This document shows, piece after piece, positions 8,978 through 20,035 of a stretch of DNA of 64,000 nucleotides. Each line of letters opens with the position of its first letter. Position 1 is the first letter of the stretch. The notes below the pieces were generated by a model, which was given only the letters and a program-made list of their open reading frames with translations, was not told where the DNA came from and did no database searches. The position numbers and the translations under genes are program-made. Source of the stretch: Candidatus Sodalis endolongispinus (GTDB lineage: Bacteria > Pseudomonadota > Gammaproteobacteria > Enterobacterales > Enterobacteriaceae); NCBI RefSeq assembly GCF_018777395.1, contig NZ_JAFJYC010000001.1, positions 310,001 to 374,000 of the forward strand, given 5' to 3'.

Positions 8978-9340
8978 ATGACCTCGATAACGATTTATCA
9001 CAACCCCGCCTGCGGCATGTCGCGCAAAACGCTTGCCTTGATCCGTGACAGCGGGATTGAACCCACCGTGATCCTCTATCTTGAACAACCGCCCAGCCGA
9101 ACGCAGCTAAAAGAGATGCTCAGCGCCATGGGATTAAGCGCTCGTGAACTATTGCGTGCCAAGGAAGAGCCCTATCAACAAAAGGGGCTGGATGCGAGTC
9201 ATCATAGCGAAGACTTTCTCATAGAAGCTATGCTTAAGGCGCCTATCCTGATTAATCGGCCAATCGTGGTCTCTTCGCTCGGCACCCGGCTATGCCGCCC
9301 TGCGGAAACCGTGCTGGAAATAATACCAGCGCCGCGTTAA
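8978..9340 (+). CDS. arsC: Arsenate reductase ArsC (glutaredoxin-dependent type)
   Basis: The 120-residue protein resembles plasmid R773-type ArsC. Cys12 in HNPACGMSR and the three arginines that bind arsenate (Arg60, Arg94, Arg107 in NRPIVV and GTRLCRP) are all in place, so it could reduce arsenate to arsenite using glutathione and glutaredoxin. ATG 8978 follows AGGAAAAG. It is about 20 residues shorter than R773 ArsC: the protein stops soon after EIIPAPR, inside the first unit of the downstream tandem repeat. No arsR or arsB neighbours are visible, so it is an orphan. Confidence 0.88.
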   Translation: MTSITIYHNPACGMSRKTLALIRDSGIEPTVILYLEQPPSRTQLKEMLSAMGLSARELLRAKEEPYQQKGLDASHHSEDFLIEAMLKAPILINRPIVVSSLGTRLCRPAETVLEIIPAPR

Positions 9341-9630
9341 CAGACGTTATCGCTAAACGTGCGTTGCCGTCTGCTCGGTATCATCAGGGGCAGGCGCCGC
9401 GCGTGCTTAATAAAACGGCGGGGCAGCCGGCGTTAACAGACATTATCGCTAAACGTGCGTTGCCGTCTGCTCGTTATCATCAGGGGCAGGCGCCAACGCG
9501 TGCTTGATAAAACGGTGGGGCAGCCGGCGTTAACAGACATTATCGCTAAACCTTCGTTGCCTTCTGCTTGATATCATCAGGATCGGGCGCCGACGCGCGC
9601 TGGATAAAACGGCCGGGCAGCCGGCAATGC
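9334..9630 (+). repeat. Three-copy ~97-bp tandem repeat overlapping the arsC stop
   Basis: Units begin at about 9334, 9430 and 9527, each starting GCGTTAACAGAC followed by a conserved stretch with ATTATCGCTAAAC and ATCATCAGG, and ending with AAAACGG and GGGCAGCCGGC. The first two copies are nearly identical, the third is more diverged. The TAA of arsC lies within unit 1. Confidence 0.9.
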
Positions 9631-11161
9631 TTCAGGCAATGAGGGTTATTCTGCGGCGCCTCTTGGCGGGAGCAGGCGCGATGCTTTCTATTTATCGCCC
9701 GCGGCATGTGTTGAGGACAGCGCGCCTTTGCGTCACGCAAGCAAATCACAAGCGGCAAACGTTAGCGCTTATTACTATTTAAAACGGGATAAGTGTTATT
9801 TGCCTAACAGGCCATAGTCTCTCTCAGACACCTGTTACAAGTGATTAAAGAAAGGTAATAGCTAAACCCTGACTCCAGACTTTACTAAAGGCGTACGACG
9901 ATTTGTTCCACGAATAAAGATGTTTATCCCGCTGTGTTTGCGGCGATAATTAACGTTGCGCGTGATAAAGAGTGAATTAATAAGCCTTATGGTAAGTATA
10001 TTATTATGGGATAAATATTATTATCACTAAGACGTTAATCCTGTCTTATTGCGCGAAGCCAACGGGCACCGGCAACGCATTAGCTTATATTTTAGACGAA
10101 TAATGGCCAGTATTTGAACTGGTTCGCATAACAATAAAGGGGGTATATAGGTCATATCCCGCCGACAAAGCGATAAAGGATAAGGGAGAGGGCGTTGCTT
10201 GGGACAACGTTGTTTAAGGAAAATATACAATAGGACTCCCTACCTGCTTCGACTGCTGCGCTAATGGTTAGCGCGCCAATGCCACCAGCGCGTTTTGGCA
10301 AATAACCGTGTTATTGGCGTAAGTGCTGTAGTGAAATAACGAAACCGCAACTTTTATAACATTTCCAAAACAATAAGCCATGAATAATAACGTCCATGCT
10401 GGGGCTAATACTCGAAAAGACCGCAGCCTCTGCCTCATGAGTACACACACGGTTACTCTTCAACGCTAAACGCCAACATTTTCGCCACGCTTTCTTAAGC
10501 GCTGATTACGCTTGCGGCCAGGGTACAGGCGTCATCAGCACCCTGTATGCCGGGCGTCAGGTGAAATTGGTCGTTTTTTTGCTTAAAAAATGATCATATC
10601 GGATGGATTAGTAATTTCGTCTAATGATGGAGCTGATATTGGCATAGTCGACTATAAAATAATGAAAGTCAGAAATTTGATCTGCTAAAGGACGGGTTTT
10701 AGAATTAAATCACTAATTTTGGGCTTTTATCATACGATTCTTAGGCAATTCTTTTGAGCGACAAAATTCTTGACTCAAATGTGAAATCTGCTAGCAGACT
10801 AAGAAAAATCAGCTAAAATGTTCCAAAAGTGTGATTCGTATCACGTTTTTAGTAAATATTTCCACTTCACTGATTGTGTAACAGCCAGATTCAGCGGTAG
10901 AGTCAGCCAACTTTCGGATTAATCGTATAATTTGTTACTGAATCTTATGGATGAGTCCTGGCGGGCCGACAAGGCTAACGTCAGCGGCTCTGCTATTGTC
11001 GCCTCACTTTTTGCAGACGGTAATAACGGCGTACGCCCTGAAAGTACGCTGGCCACGTGATCACAATTTGGCCAATATCCTGTTCTATCGATCACATCCT
11101 CATATTCCAGGGAGATTATGATGACCCGACTACACCTAAACATAGTCATTAGGGATGTAAA
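9631..11161. other. Long gene-free leader upstream of flhDC
   Basis: About 1.5 kb without a believable gene. It is AT-rich, with many stops in all frames. A short GC-richer piece near 10500-10580 may be coding debris. The right-hand part should hold the flhDC promoter and its long untranslated leader; the only specific site I can support is the CRP box at 10830. Confidence 0.6.
10830..10845 (+). promoter_or_regulatory. CRP-cAMP site upstream of flhDC
   Basis: TGTGATTCGTATCACG matches the CRP consensus TGTGA-N6-TCACA in nine of ten conserved positions. It lies about 330 bases before the flhD start, consistent with the known catabolite activation of the flhDC master operon in enteric bacteria. 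Confidence 0.75.
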
Positions 11162-11512
11162 ATGAATACCAGTGAAGTGCTGAAGAATATCTATGGTATC
11201 AATCTGTCTTATTTATCACTAGCGCAACGTTTAATTCAAAATGATAAATCCTCTGCGATGTTTCGCTTAGGTATTAGCGAAACCATGGCGGAGACTTTGC
11301 AGAAATTAACCATGGCGCAAATGGTAAAACTGGCAGAAACAAATCAGCTTCTCTGCGTTTTTCGTTTTGAAGATCCGAAAGCAATTACCCAACTGACACA
11401 GGATTCACGGGTGGAAGATCTTAATCAAATACACGCCAGTATTTTGTTGTCCAGCCGACTAAATGAGCAATTAACGACGAAAGCTGGCTCAACGCTTAAA
11501 AGAAAGAGTTAA
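11162..11512 (+). CDS. flhD: Flagellar master regulator subunit FlhD
   Basis: The 116-residue protein matches FlhD across its length ([20 protein letters not shown], then [10 protein letters not shown] and SAMFRLGI), including the conserved dimer region. With FlhC it forms the FlhD4C2 activator of class II flagellar promoters. The flhC start follows two bases after the stop, so the two are translationally linked. Control is probably through the upstream CRP site. No lesion is visible, in contrast to most of the machinery it controls. Confidence 0.97.
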   Translation: MNTSEVLKNIYGINLSYLSLAQRLIQNDKSSAMFRLGISETMAETLQKLTMAQMVKLAETNQLLCVFRFEDPKAITQLTQDSRVEDLNQIHASILLSSRLNEQLTTKAGSTLKRKS

Positions 11513-11514
11513 AC

Positions 11515-12096
11515 ATGGCCGAAAAAAGTATTGTCCAAGAGGTAAAAGAAATCCAGCTTGCAATGGAGTTGATTTCTCTTGGCGCACGGTTGCAGATGCT
11601 GGAAAGTGAAACGCAGCTTAGCCGGGGCCGGTTGATAAAGCTTTACAAAGAGATCCGAGGTAATCCGCCGCCGAAGGAGATGCTGCCGTTCTCCACCGAT
11701 TGGTTTATGACCTGGGAACACAATATCCATTCGTCGATGTTCTACAACATCTACCAGGTGCTGCTGAATCATGGGCGCTGCTCGTGGGTGGAGGCCGTGA
11801 TTGGCGCCTATCGTCTCTATCTGGAGCAGTGCCCGGAGCAGGATGGCGATATTCCGTTGCTGGCGCTGCCCCGCGCCTGGACGCTGGTGAAATTTGTCGA
11901 CAGCGGCATGCTGCAATCGACCCCCTGTGCCCATTGTCATGGACATTTCATCACCTACGCCCACCAGCCAAGCCAGAGTTTTGTGTGCAGTCTCTGCCAG
12001 CCGCCGTCGCGGGCGGTAAAAAGACGTAAACTTTTGCCGGATGCTGCCGATAATAGTTCTATGTTGTCAGATGAGCAGAGAAGCGTCGCGGTATGA
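11515..12096 (+). CDS. flhC: Flagellar master regulator subunit FlhC
   Basis: This 193-residue FlhC is complete. The zinc site is visible as [10 protein letters not shown] and, 17 residues later, CSLCQ, giving the four cysteines needed for DNA binding. The conserved segments [13 protein letters not shown] and [15 protein letters not shown] are present. It partners FlhD. The reading frame is uninterrupted and the length is normal. Confidence 0.97.
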   Translation: MAEKSIVQEVKEIQLAMELISLGARLQMLESETQLSRGRLIKLYKEIRGNPPPKEMLPFSTDWFMTWEHNIHSSMFYNIYQVLLNHGRCSWVEAVIGAYRLYLEQCPEQDGDIPLLALPRAWTLVKFVDSGMLQSTPCAHCHGHFITYAHQPSQSFVCSLCQPPSRAVKRRKLLPDAADNSSMLSDEQRSVAV

Positions 12097-12204
12097 CCGC
12101 CTGAGGCAGCGGGGTATCTGCCGCCACGGCGGAGAAGGGGGGTAGCCTGAGGGTGCCAGCCGGGTCGCTTTTGCTTGCCTGCTCTTCGCCGAAGGAGCGC
12201 TATC

Positions 12205-13104
12205 GTGTTAGTCATACTGGGTTACATTGTTGTTATTGCGACCGTTTTGGGTGGCTTTCTGATGGCAGGCGGCCATCTTGGCGCGCTGTTTCAACCGGCT
12301 GAATTCTTAATCATCGGCGGTGCCGGTATCGGCTCCTTCATCGTCGGTAACAATGCCAAGGCCATTAAAGCCACGCTCCGGGCGCTACCGCTGTTGTTTC
12401 GCAGCGCCAAATACTCCAAAGCCCGCTACATGGACCTGATGACGTTGCTGTTCAGGCTAATGGTAAAGTCGCGCCAGCAGGGGATGTTCAGCCTGGAGCG
12501 CGATGTCGAAAACCCCGCCGAAAGCGATATATTTAAGCAGTATCCGCGCATTCTTAACGACCCCTCCTTGGTGGATTTTATCACTGACTATCTGCGGCTG
12601 ATGATAAGCGGCAACATGAACGCGTTTGAAATCGAAGCGCTGATGGACGTGGAGATCGACACTTTTGAGGAGGAGTGCGACATCCCGGCCAACAGTATCA
12701 ATTTGCTGGGCGACTCTCTGCCCGCTTTCGGTATCGTGGCGGCGGTGCTTGGCATGGTGCACGCTCTGGGATCGGTGGATCGCCCTGCGGTGGAGCTGGG
12801 CGTGTTAATTGCCCAGGCAATGGTCGGCACTCTGCTCGGTATTTTGCTGGCGTATGCCTTCATCTCACCGCTGGCCTCGCTGCTGCGCCTGAAGAAAACC
12901 GAAACCGTCAAAGTCCTGCAATGCATCAAAATCACACTGCTGTCCAATTTGCATGGTTATGCGCCGCAGATCGCCATCGAGTTCGGCCGTAAATCGCTTT
13001 TTACCACCGAGCGACCTTCGTTCCTCGAACTGGAGAACCATGTCAAACAGGCGCGTGGATTGATTAAAGCGGCAGCGCAGGATGGGGTGCAAGAAGCGGC
13101 GTAA
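12205..13104 (+). CDS. motA: Flagellar stator protein MotA
   Basis: A 299-residue inner-membrane stator subunit. The GTG at 12205 follows AAGGAG and gives the family N-terminus ([16 protein letters not shown]); the ATG/other starts upstream would add ten unrelated residues. Four membrane segments, the cytoplasmic loop with charged residues that contact FliG ([10 protein letters not shown]), and the proton-channel motif region ([21 protein letters not shown]) are intact. With MotB it forms the proton-driven stator. Stop and motB start overlap (TAATG). Confidence 0.96.
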   Translation: MLVILGYIVVIATVLGGFLMAGGHLGALFQPAEFLIIGGAGIGSFIVGNNAKAIKATLRALPLLFRSAKYSKARYMDLMTLLFRLMVKSRQQGMFSLERDVENPAESDIFKQYPRILNDPSLVDFITDYLRLMISGNMNAFEIEALMDVEIDTFEEECDIPANSINLLGDSLPAFGIVAAVLGMVHALGSVDRPAVELGVLIAQAMVGTLLGILLAYAFISPLASLLRLKKTETVKVLQCIKITLLSNLHGYAPQIAIEFGRKSLFTTERPSFLELENHVKQARGLIKAAAQDGVQEAA

Positions 13105-13958
13105 TGCAAAAGCCTATTGTCATCGTTCGCAAGCGTAAGCCCGCGCGTTCTTCGGGTACCCACGCCGGCAGCTGGAAAATCGTTTTCGCTGATTTCATGA
13201 CCAGCATGATGGCCTTTTTTCTGGTGATGTGGTTGCTGGCGATCGCTAGCCCGCAAGAGCTGACGCGTCTGGCCGAATATTTCCGTACGCCGCTGGAAGT
13301 GGCGCTAACCAAAGGCGAGAGCAGCAGCTCGGATTTCAGCCCGATACCGGGCGGCGGTGAGGATCCTACCCGCCAGGAAGGCAATGTGCATAAAGCGCTT
13401 GCGCCAGCGGAGGCCGGCCAGGATGCGGTAAAACTGAAACAGTTGCGGGACGTATTGGAGCAATTAATTGCCAACGATCCCCGTCTGCAAAAGCTGCGTC
13501 CTCAGTTGCTTATCGGTCTGGTGGAAGAAGGTTTGCGGATACGAATTATCGATAACCAAAATCGCCCGATGTTCAGCAACGGCAGCGCGGAAGTGGCGCC
13601 CTATATGAGCGTGATCCTGCGTACCATCGAGCCGGTGCTGAATGATATTCCCTACAAGATCTCCATTTCTGGCCATACCGACGCCACGACGTATGCCAAC
13701 GCGGGTCACGGTTACAGTAATTGGGAACTCTCTGCGGACAGAGCTAATGCGTCGCGGCGGGAATTAGTATTGGGCGGCCTCGCTGAAAACAAGGTGCTGG
13801 GCGTGGTGGTGATGGCGTCCACGTTCAATCTGGATAATCAGCATCCAGACGCGGCCATCAACCGCCGCATTAGCCTATTGGTATTGAATAAGCGGACCGA
13901 GCGGTCTTTGGCCCATGAAAACGGCCAGAGTCAGGAGGTGATCTTTGATGGCACCTAG
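13104..13958 (+). CDS. motB: Flagellar stator protein MotB
   Basis: This 284-residue protein has one membrane segment near residues 28-48 with the proton-carrying aspartate ([17 protein letters not shown], Asp30) and a C-terminal OmpA-like peptidoglycan-binding domain (ISGHTDA, then [17 protein letters not shown] and NRRISLLVL). It is about 24 residues shorter than E. coli MotB, mainly at the C-terminus, with no frame break. It anchors MotA to the cell wall. Operon with motA and the cheA remains. Confidence 0.95.
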   Translation: MQKPIVIVRKRKPARSSGTHAGSWKIVFADFMTSMMAFFLVMWLLAIASPQELTRLAEYFRTPLEVALTKGESSSSDFSPIPGGGEDPTRQEGNVHKALAPAEAGQDAVKLKQLRDVLEQLIANDPRLQKLRPQLLIGLVEEGLRIRIIDNQNRPMFSNGSAEVAPYMSVILRTIEPVLNDIPYKISISGHTDATTYANAGHGYSNWELSADRANASRRELVLGGLAENKVLGVVVMASTFNLDNQHPDAAINRRISLLVLNKRTERSLAHENGQSQEVIFDGT

Positions 13959-14049
13959 GCGCGCCAGCGGCCGGAGCTGCTGCGGGATATCCCCGCCGCG
14001 CCCGGCGCTGCGACGACAAAATGAATTTTTCCATCGCAGAGGTGAAGCC

Positions 14050-16384
14050 GTGAGCATGGATTTAAGTGCTTTTTATCAGACGTTTTTTGATGAAGCCGAT
14101 GAGCTGTTGGCCGACATGGAGCAACATTTGTTGCAGTTGGATCCGCAGGTACCGGACGGCGAGCAATTGAACGCCATATTTCGGGCCGCGCATTCCATCA
14201 AGGGCGGGGCGGGAACCTTTGGTTTTAGCGCATTGCAGGAGACCACGCATTTGCTGGAAAACCTGCTTGATGAGGCGCGGCGCGGTGAGATGTCCCTGAA
14301 TACCGACAGCGTCGATCTGTTTTTGAAGACCAAGGATATTATGCAGGATCAATTGGACGCCTACAAAATGGCCCGGCAACCCGATGAAGAGAGTTACCGG
14401 TATATTTGCGAAGCATTACGCGAATTGGCGCGAACGGCGCGAGGCGAGCAGAGTAGTGCGTCTGAGCCGGCCGCCGGCACGACGTCCACTGATGCCGCTT
14501 CCGGCGCTGCAGAGACAATCACCACAGAAAACGGGGGGGCAATGTCCGCCGCCGGCGATGCCGGCACTGTAGGTGCCAGGTCCGTAGAAACCGATTCCGG
14601 CGCGGCAGGGGCAATATCCGCTGACGGTGGATGCCAGCGCTAAGGTGGCCGCGCTAGCGGGTAACGGTGCCGGCCAGGCGACCACGGATGAAATCGTGCA
14701 TGGGATCGTGCTCAGCGGGCTAAACCGGCAGGAAATCGCCTTAATGCGCGACGAACTGGCGAATTTGGGTGACCTGCTGGCGGAGAGTGAAACCGAGGAC
14801 AGCCTCAGCGTGCGGCTGCAAACTACGCTCGGCGAGGAGGATATCGTCGCCGTGCTGTGTTTCGTGCTGGAGCCGGAACAGATCGGTTTCACCCCTGCTA
14901 ACGCCGCCGGGCAGGACCGGCACACGACAGCCGTCGCGGAGGCGGTTGCCGGCGAAAATGCGCATGCCGGGCAGGAAACGGCCGACGCCTCGGTCGATGC
15001 GCCGCCGGTTTCCGCAGAGGCTGCCGCCGGCGAACAGAATGCGCCCGCCGGGCAGCAACCGGACCATGCCTTGGTTGATGCGGCGGCGGCGTCCGCCACC
15101 ACCCCTGCCGCCGCCGTCGTGTTGCAGGATGCGGCGTCCGTGGGCCGGCAGGGGGCGTCCGCCGCCCCGGCCGCAGCGCAGAAAATGGCGGTTAAGAGCA
15201 CCGACGGTAGCCTGCGCGTGGCGGTGGAGAAAGTGGACCAGCTGATAAATCTGGTGGGTGAACTGGTTATCACCCAATCCATGTTAGCGCAGCGGTCCAG
15301 CGAGCTGGACTCGGCCCGCTACAGCGAACTGCTCAACAGTATGGGGCAACTGGAGCGAAACGCGCGGGATTTGCAGGAGTCGGTGATGTCGATTCGCATG
15401 ATGCCGATGGAATACGTGTTCAGTCGTTTCCCGCGGCTGGTACGCGATCTAGCCGCCAAACTCGGTAAAGAGGTCTGGCTGGAGATGCAGGGAAGCTCCA
15501 CTGAATTGGATAAAAGCTTGATTGAACGCATCATCGATCCCTTGACCCATCTGGTACGCAACAGCCTCGATCATGGTCTGGAATCTCCCGACGTCCGTCT
15601 GGCGGCCGGTAAATCCGCCGTCGGAACCCTGGTGCTGGCCGCCGAGCATCAGGGGGGCAATATCTGTATCGAAGTGCGTGATGACGGCGCCGGCCTTAAC
15701 CGGGCGAAGATCCTCGCCAAGGCCAGCGCACAGGGCATGGTGGTCAGTGAACATCTTAGCGATGATGACGTCGGCAGACTGATTTTCGCGCAGGGCTTCT
15801 CCACCGCTGAAGCGGTGACCGATGTTTCCGGGCGCGGCGTGGGTATGGATGTGGTGAAACGTAATATTTAGGCGATGGGCGGCCATGTCGATATTGTGTT
15901 CGAAGCGGGCCAAGGCACCACCGTTCGTATTCTGTTGCCGCTGACGCTGGCCATTCTTGACGGCATGTCGGTGCGGGTCAGCGATGAAGCGTTTATTTTG
16001 CCGCTGAATACGGTGATGGAATCGCTTCAACCTCAGGCGCAGGATCTTTATCGCATGGGCGGCGATGAGTTGGTGTTACAGGTACGGGGGGAGTATCTGC
16101 CGCTGGTTGCGCTGCACCATATCTTCAATGTCTCCGGCGCCAAGACCTACCCTACCGAGGGCATCGCGGTCATTTTGCAAAGCGCGGGGCGGCGGTATGC
16201 GCTGCTGGTGGACCAGTTGGTCGGCCAGCATCAGATTGTGGTGAAAAATCTGGAAAGCAATTACCGCAAGGTGGCGGGGATTTCCGCCGCGACCATAATG
16301 GGCGATGGCAGCGTGGCATTGATTGTGGATGTTTCCGCTCTGCAGTCCCTGAATCGTGACAAATGCCAGGCCAGCGCCGCTTAG
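14050..16384 (+). pseudogene. cheA: Chemotaxis histidine kinase CheA, broken by a frameshift and an amber codon
   Basis: The GTG at 14050 gives the family start MSMDLSAFYQTFFDEAD. The P1 domain keeps the phospho-accepting histidine (FRAAHSIKGG). A frame change near 14610-14640 in the P1-P2 linker ends the first frame at 14643. The second frame runs through P2, dimerisation and the kinase N box (RNSLDHGLE) and G boxes to VVKRNI, then hits TAG at 15869-15871, where E. coli CheA has a CAG glutamine. The remaining frame holds the P5 CheW-like domain to 16384. The linker around P2 is expanded by Ala/Gly-rich imperfect repeats. No functional kinase is expected. Confidence 0.95.
14935..15120 (+). 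repeat. Imperfect ~26-codon repeat in the CheA linker
   Basis: The translated linker contains AGENAHAGQETADASVDAPP followed by AGEQNAPAGQQPDHALVDAA, two diverged versions of one unit, preceded by a shorter related AGQDRHTTAVAEAV. The DNA is strongly GC-rich. E. coli CheA has no such expansion here. Confidence 0.6.
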
Positions 16385-16420
16385 CCTGATTTTCACTCAC
16401 GTTGACTAAAAGGGTAAACC

Positions 16421-16912
16421 ATGGCAGGACTTGCAAATATAACGACATTAGCCGGCGAGAGCGCGGGAGAAGAATTTCTGGTTTTTACCCTGGGGAGCGA
16501 AGAGTACGGCATCGATATTCTTAAGGTCCAGGAAATCCGGGGCTACGACCAGGTCACGCGCATCGCCAACACGCCGGCGTTTATTAAAGGGGTGACCAAC
16601 CTGCGCGGCGTCATCGTGCCGATTGTCGATCTCAGGATCAAATTTGCGCAAAGCGACATCAGCTATAACGACAATACGGTGGTGATAGTACTGAACCTTC
16701 AACAGCGGGTGGTGGGCATTGTGGTGGACGGCGTATCTGATGTCCTGTCCCTGAGCGCCGAACAAATCCGGACGGCGCCCCAGTTCGCGGTGACGCTGGC
16801 GACAGAGTATCTGACCGGCCTGGGATCGCTGGAAGACCGCATGCTGATCCTAGTGGACATTGAGCGATTGCTAACAAGCGAAGAGATGGCGCTGGTGGAC
16901 AGCGTTGCCTGA
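16421..16912 (+). CDS. cheW: Chemotaxis coupling protein CheW
   Basis: The 163-residue protein follows E. coli CheW closely ([54 protein letters not shown]). It normally bridges chemoreceptors and CheA. The gene is intact, although both partners in this window are broken. A strong terminator follows 20 bases after the stop, so it ends the motA-cheW operon. Confidence 0.97.
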   Translation: MAGLANITTLAGESAGEEFLVFTLGSEEYGIDILKVQEIRGYDQVTRIANTPAFIKGVTNLRGVIVPIVDLRIKFAQSDISYNDNTVVIVLNLQQRVVGIVVDGVSDVLSLSAEQIRTAPQFAVTLATEYLTGLGSLEDRMLILVDIERLLTSEEMALVDSVA

Positions 16913-16931
16913 TAGCAGGGGCTGGACAACG

Positions 16932-16962
16932 AAAGGCGGAAGCGGGGCTTCCGCCTTTTTTT
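16932..16962 (+). terminator. Rho-independent terminator after cheW
   Basis: A 12-base stem (AAAGGCGGAAGC with GCTTCCGCCTTT, loop of three to four G) is followed by a run of T. It separates the motA-cheW operon from the receptor operon. Confidence 0.92.
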
Positions 16963-16975
16963 CTGCCGCCGGCCA

Positions 16976-17002
16976 TAAAGTTTGCCGGCCCCATGCCGAT
17001 AA
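16976..17002 (+). promoter_or_regulatory. Sigma-28 (FliA) promoter of the receptor/che operon
   Basis: TAAAGTTT, an 11-base spacer, then GCCGATAA: a perfect match to the flagellar class III consensus, 31 bases before the first receptor ATG at 17034. Confidence 0.95.
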
Positions 17003-17033
17003 AACAGCATTAGGTGAATCAGGAACCAATGAC

Positions 17034-18649
17034 ATGTTAAACAGATTGAAAGTGGTTGACGTTATTTTAATCGCCCTGGTGTGCTATGGCTTGATTCAAA
17101 TAATTAGCGGCGGATTATTCTATTCGGTCCAGACGCAGGACAGACACTATTTCAAGGTTTACCAAACGCTGCGCGAACAGCAAACGCAGCTCAGCGCCAG
17201 CTGGGTATGCATTCTGCAGGCGCGTGACGGCTTCAATCAAGCGCGCATTTCGGTGCTAAACGGTGCCGGTCCGGAGGAGCTGTGCAGGCAGACACGGCGA
17301 CACCCGACAATTTTACCGCCCTGCAAACGACCTTTACCCGCCTGCATGACCCACTAGAGCAGGCCACTCTCGCGTTGCAAGACAGCGGCGACGATACCGT
17401 AGACGGCGCGGCGCTGCAGGCATCGCTGACGCAATTCGACGCAGCCTATCGCCAGTTTCTGAACGGCAATAGCCAGCAGTTCGACCGGGCGGTGGGGCAA
17501 ACCGGCCAGGTCATTTACCGCTCGGTGGCCATCATGCTCGGCATCTTCCTGTGCGCGGTGGCGGTGGGCGTAGTGCTCTGGTTTGCCATCAGCCGGGTGC
17601 TGATGACGCCGCTGCACCGCATTATCGAACACATACAGCGCATTGCCGCCGGGGATCTCACCGAGCGTTTGGCCATCGACAGCCGCAATGAGATGGGCAC
17701 GCTGGCGCACAATGTGCGTCAGATGCAGCAAAGCCTTATTGATACGGTTATGGCGGTCCGCGGCAGCGCCGACGGGATTTACAACGGCACCGGCGAAATC
17801 GTTGCCGGTAATAATGATTTGTCCGCGCGCACTAAACAACAGGCGTCGGTGCTGGAAGAAACCGCTGCCAGCATGGAGCAGTTGACCGCTACCGTGAAGC
17901 AGAACGCCGATAACGCGCGTCAGGCGAAACAATTGGCGATGAATGCCTCGGACTCCGCGCGTCACGGCGGCAAAGTGGTGGACAACGTCGTGCATACTAT
18001 GCAGGACATTGCCGGCAGTTCGCAGAAAATCGCCGATATCACCGGCGTCATCGACGGTATCGCGTTTCAGACCAACATCCTGGCGCTTAACGCGGCGGTG
18101 GAAGCGGCCCGCGCCGGCGAGCAGGGCAGCGGCTTTGCGGTGGTGGCCGGCGAGGTGCGTAATCTGGCCCAGCGTAGCGCCCAGGCCGCCAAAGAAATTA
18201 AAACCTTGATCGACGATTCGGTCAGCCGGGTGGAAGAAGGATCGGTACTGGTGGAAAGCGCCGGCGAAACCATGCAGGAGATCGTCACGGCGGTGACCCG
18301 GGTGACCGACATTATGGGCGAAATCTCGTCCGCCTCGGACGAACAGAGCCGCGGCATCGATCAGGTTGGCCAGGCGGTTATCGATATCGATCGCGCGACG
18401 TCGCAAAACGCCGCCATGGTGCAGCAGTCCGCCGCCGCCGCGGTAAATTTACAGCAGCAGGCCGAACGGCTGACCCAAGCAGTGTCGGTATTCCATCTGG
18501 ACGCGGCCGCCGCGCCGTCGGAAGGCGGACCTAAACCGACCCCCGAGGCGCAATCCCCTACCCGCAAACCCGAGGTCGTCACCAGCCGGACGCCGGCGCG
18601 TGCGCCGGTCAGCGCCGCGCTCTCGGCCGACAATTGGGAAAGTTTCTAA
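17034..18649 (+). pseudogene. Tsr-like methyl-accepting chemotaxis receptor, frameshifted
   Basis: The ATG at 17034 follows AGGA. The first frame gives a membrane segment (IALVCYGLIQIISGGLFY) and the start of the periplasmic helix, then a net -1 shift near 17272 sends it to a stop at 17357. The other frame resumes with periplasmic sequence, TM2 ([20 protein letters not shown]), HAMP, the methylation helices and the highly conserved tip ([20 protein letters not shown]). It ends NWESF, close to the NWETF pentapeptide that tethers CheR and CheB, which argues for a Tsr/Tar-class high-abundance receptor. The ligand cannot be inferred. Confidence 0.92.
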
Positions 18650-18692
18650 GCGTATTGATTTATCTATTTGTAGCTACGGTAAGGGGTTTTCG

Positions 18693-20035
18693 ATGTTATC
18701 GCGTATCAAAATTTCCACCAGTATGGTGGTGTTGGTGGTGCTGTTTAGCCTGATGCAGGTGGTGGTGGCCGCTGTTTCTTACTATAACCTGCGCAGCGGT
18801 ACCGAGCTTAATCAGAGCGTGCAACGGGTCAATCAGCAACGCAACAACCTGAATCAGACCTGGTCCAGCTTACTGCAAACCCGCAACACCCTGAACCGGG
18901 CGGCGACGCGTTATGTTTACCACAGTCCGCTGACACTGATTACACCGCTGATGGACAGCGCCAAGCAAACGCTCGCCGAGGCGGAAAAGCAATTCAAATC
19001 CTATAGCACGATGCCGGTCGGCGACGCCCGCGGGCAAGCCCTGCATGAGCGGACGGTACAGGCGTTTAATGGTTTGACCGAAAACCTGCAGGGGTTGATT
19101 GATTTTCTCGATAACGGCAACGTCGACGCTTTTATCGCCAGCCCGACCCAGGGCGCGCAGGATGTCTTTGAAGCCGCGTAAAAAGCCAACCTGTCTTCGC
19201 TCGATGCCAGTATTGACATGGCGGGCAGAGAGATTGTCGATATCAATGTCTACTCCGGCTGGCTTAATGGCGTTTTTGTGTGCGTTGCGCTGGGGCTGGC
19301 GTTGCTGGCGCTGATCTGGCTAAAACGCATGTTGCTGCGGCCGCTGACCGAGATGCGCGAACACTTCGACGCTATCGCCCGCGGCAATCTGAGCCGGCAT
19401 ATTCTGGTACACGGCAGTAATGAAATCAGCCAGCTGTTTCGCCAATTGCAGGCGATGCGTGACGAGCTGGCCGGGACGGTCAGCGCGGTACGAAACGGTA
19501 CCGATGCCATGTTGAGCGGGGTGTCGGAGATTATCGCCAGCAACAACGATCTGTCCTCGCGTACCGAGCAACAGGCGGCGTCGCTGGAAGAAACCGCTAC
19601 CAGTATGGAACAGCTTACCTCGACCGTGAAACAGAACGCCGGCAACGCCCATCAGGCCAGCGATCTGGCCAGGGCGGCGTCTTCGGCGGCCAACAAGGGT
19701 AACGCCATCACCGGCGATGTGGTGAAACATATGGCCGAGATTAACGCCAGCTCGCTGAAAATCGGTGACATCATCGGCGTAATTGACGGTATCGCTTTCC
19801 AGACCAACATCCTGGCGCTTAACGCCGCGGTGGAAGCGGCGCGCGCCGGTGAACAGGGGCGCGGGTTTGCGGTGGTGGCGGGGGAAGTGCGCAATTTGGC
19901 CCAGCGCAGCGCCCAGGCGGCCAAGCAAATTAAGGGCCTGATTGATGAATCGGTCAGCCGGGTACAGCAAGGCTCGCGCATGGTGACCGCCGCCGGCGAT
20001 ACCATGAATGAAATCGTGCGCTCGGTTACCCGCGT
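18693..20035 (+). pseudogene. Second chemoreceptor, nonsense codon and 3' deletion
   Basis: The ATG at 18693 starts MLSRIKISTSMVVLVVLF with TM1 and a Tar/Tsr-like four-helix periplasmic domain. TAA at 19179-19181 interrupts it just before the last periplasmic helix; the frame then continues through TM2, HAMP and the signalling tip. It breaks off inside the C-terminal methylation helix at SVTRV near 20035, where the sequence passes directly into cheB in a different frame. The last methylation segment and any CheR-binding tail are gone. Confidence 0.93.

Noticed and set aside
9334..9630. CRISPR array
   Set aside because: Units are contiguous ~97-bp tandem copies with no unique spacers and no cas genes nearby.
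10490..10580. Fragment of a coding gene upstream of flhDC
   Set aside because: About 30 codons look protein-like, but they are too short to identify or to support as a pseudogene.
14600..14645. Programmed frameshift in cheA
   Set aside because: No slippery heptamer is visible, and a separate amber codon breaks the gene further on, so plain decay is simpler.
17354..18406. Minus-strand frame of 350 codons
   Set aside because: It is antisense to the conserved receptor signalling domain and is open only because of high GC content.
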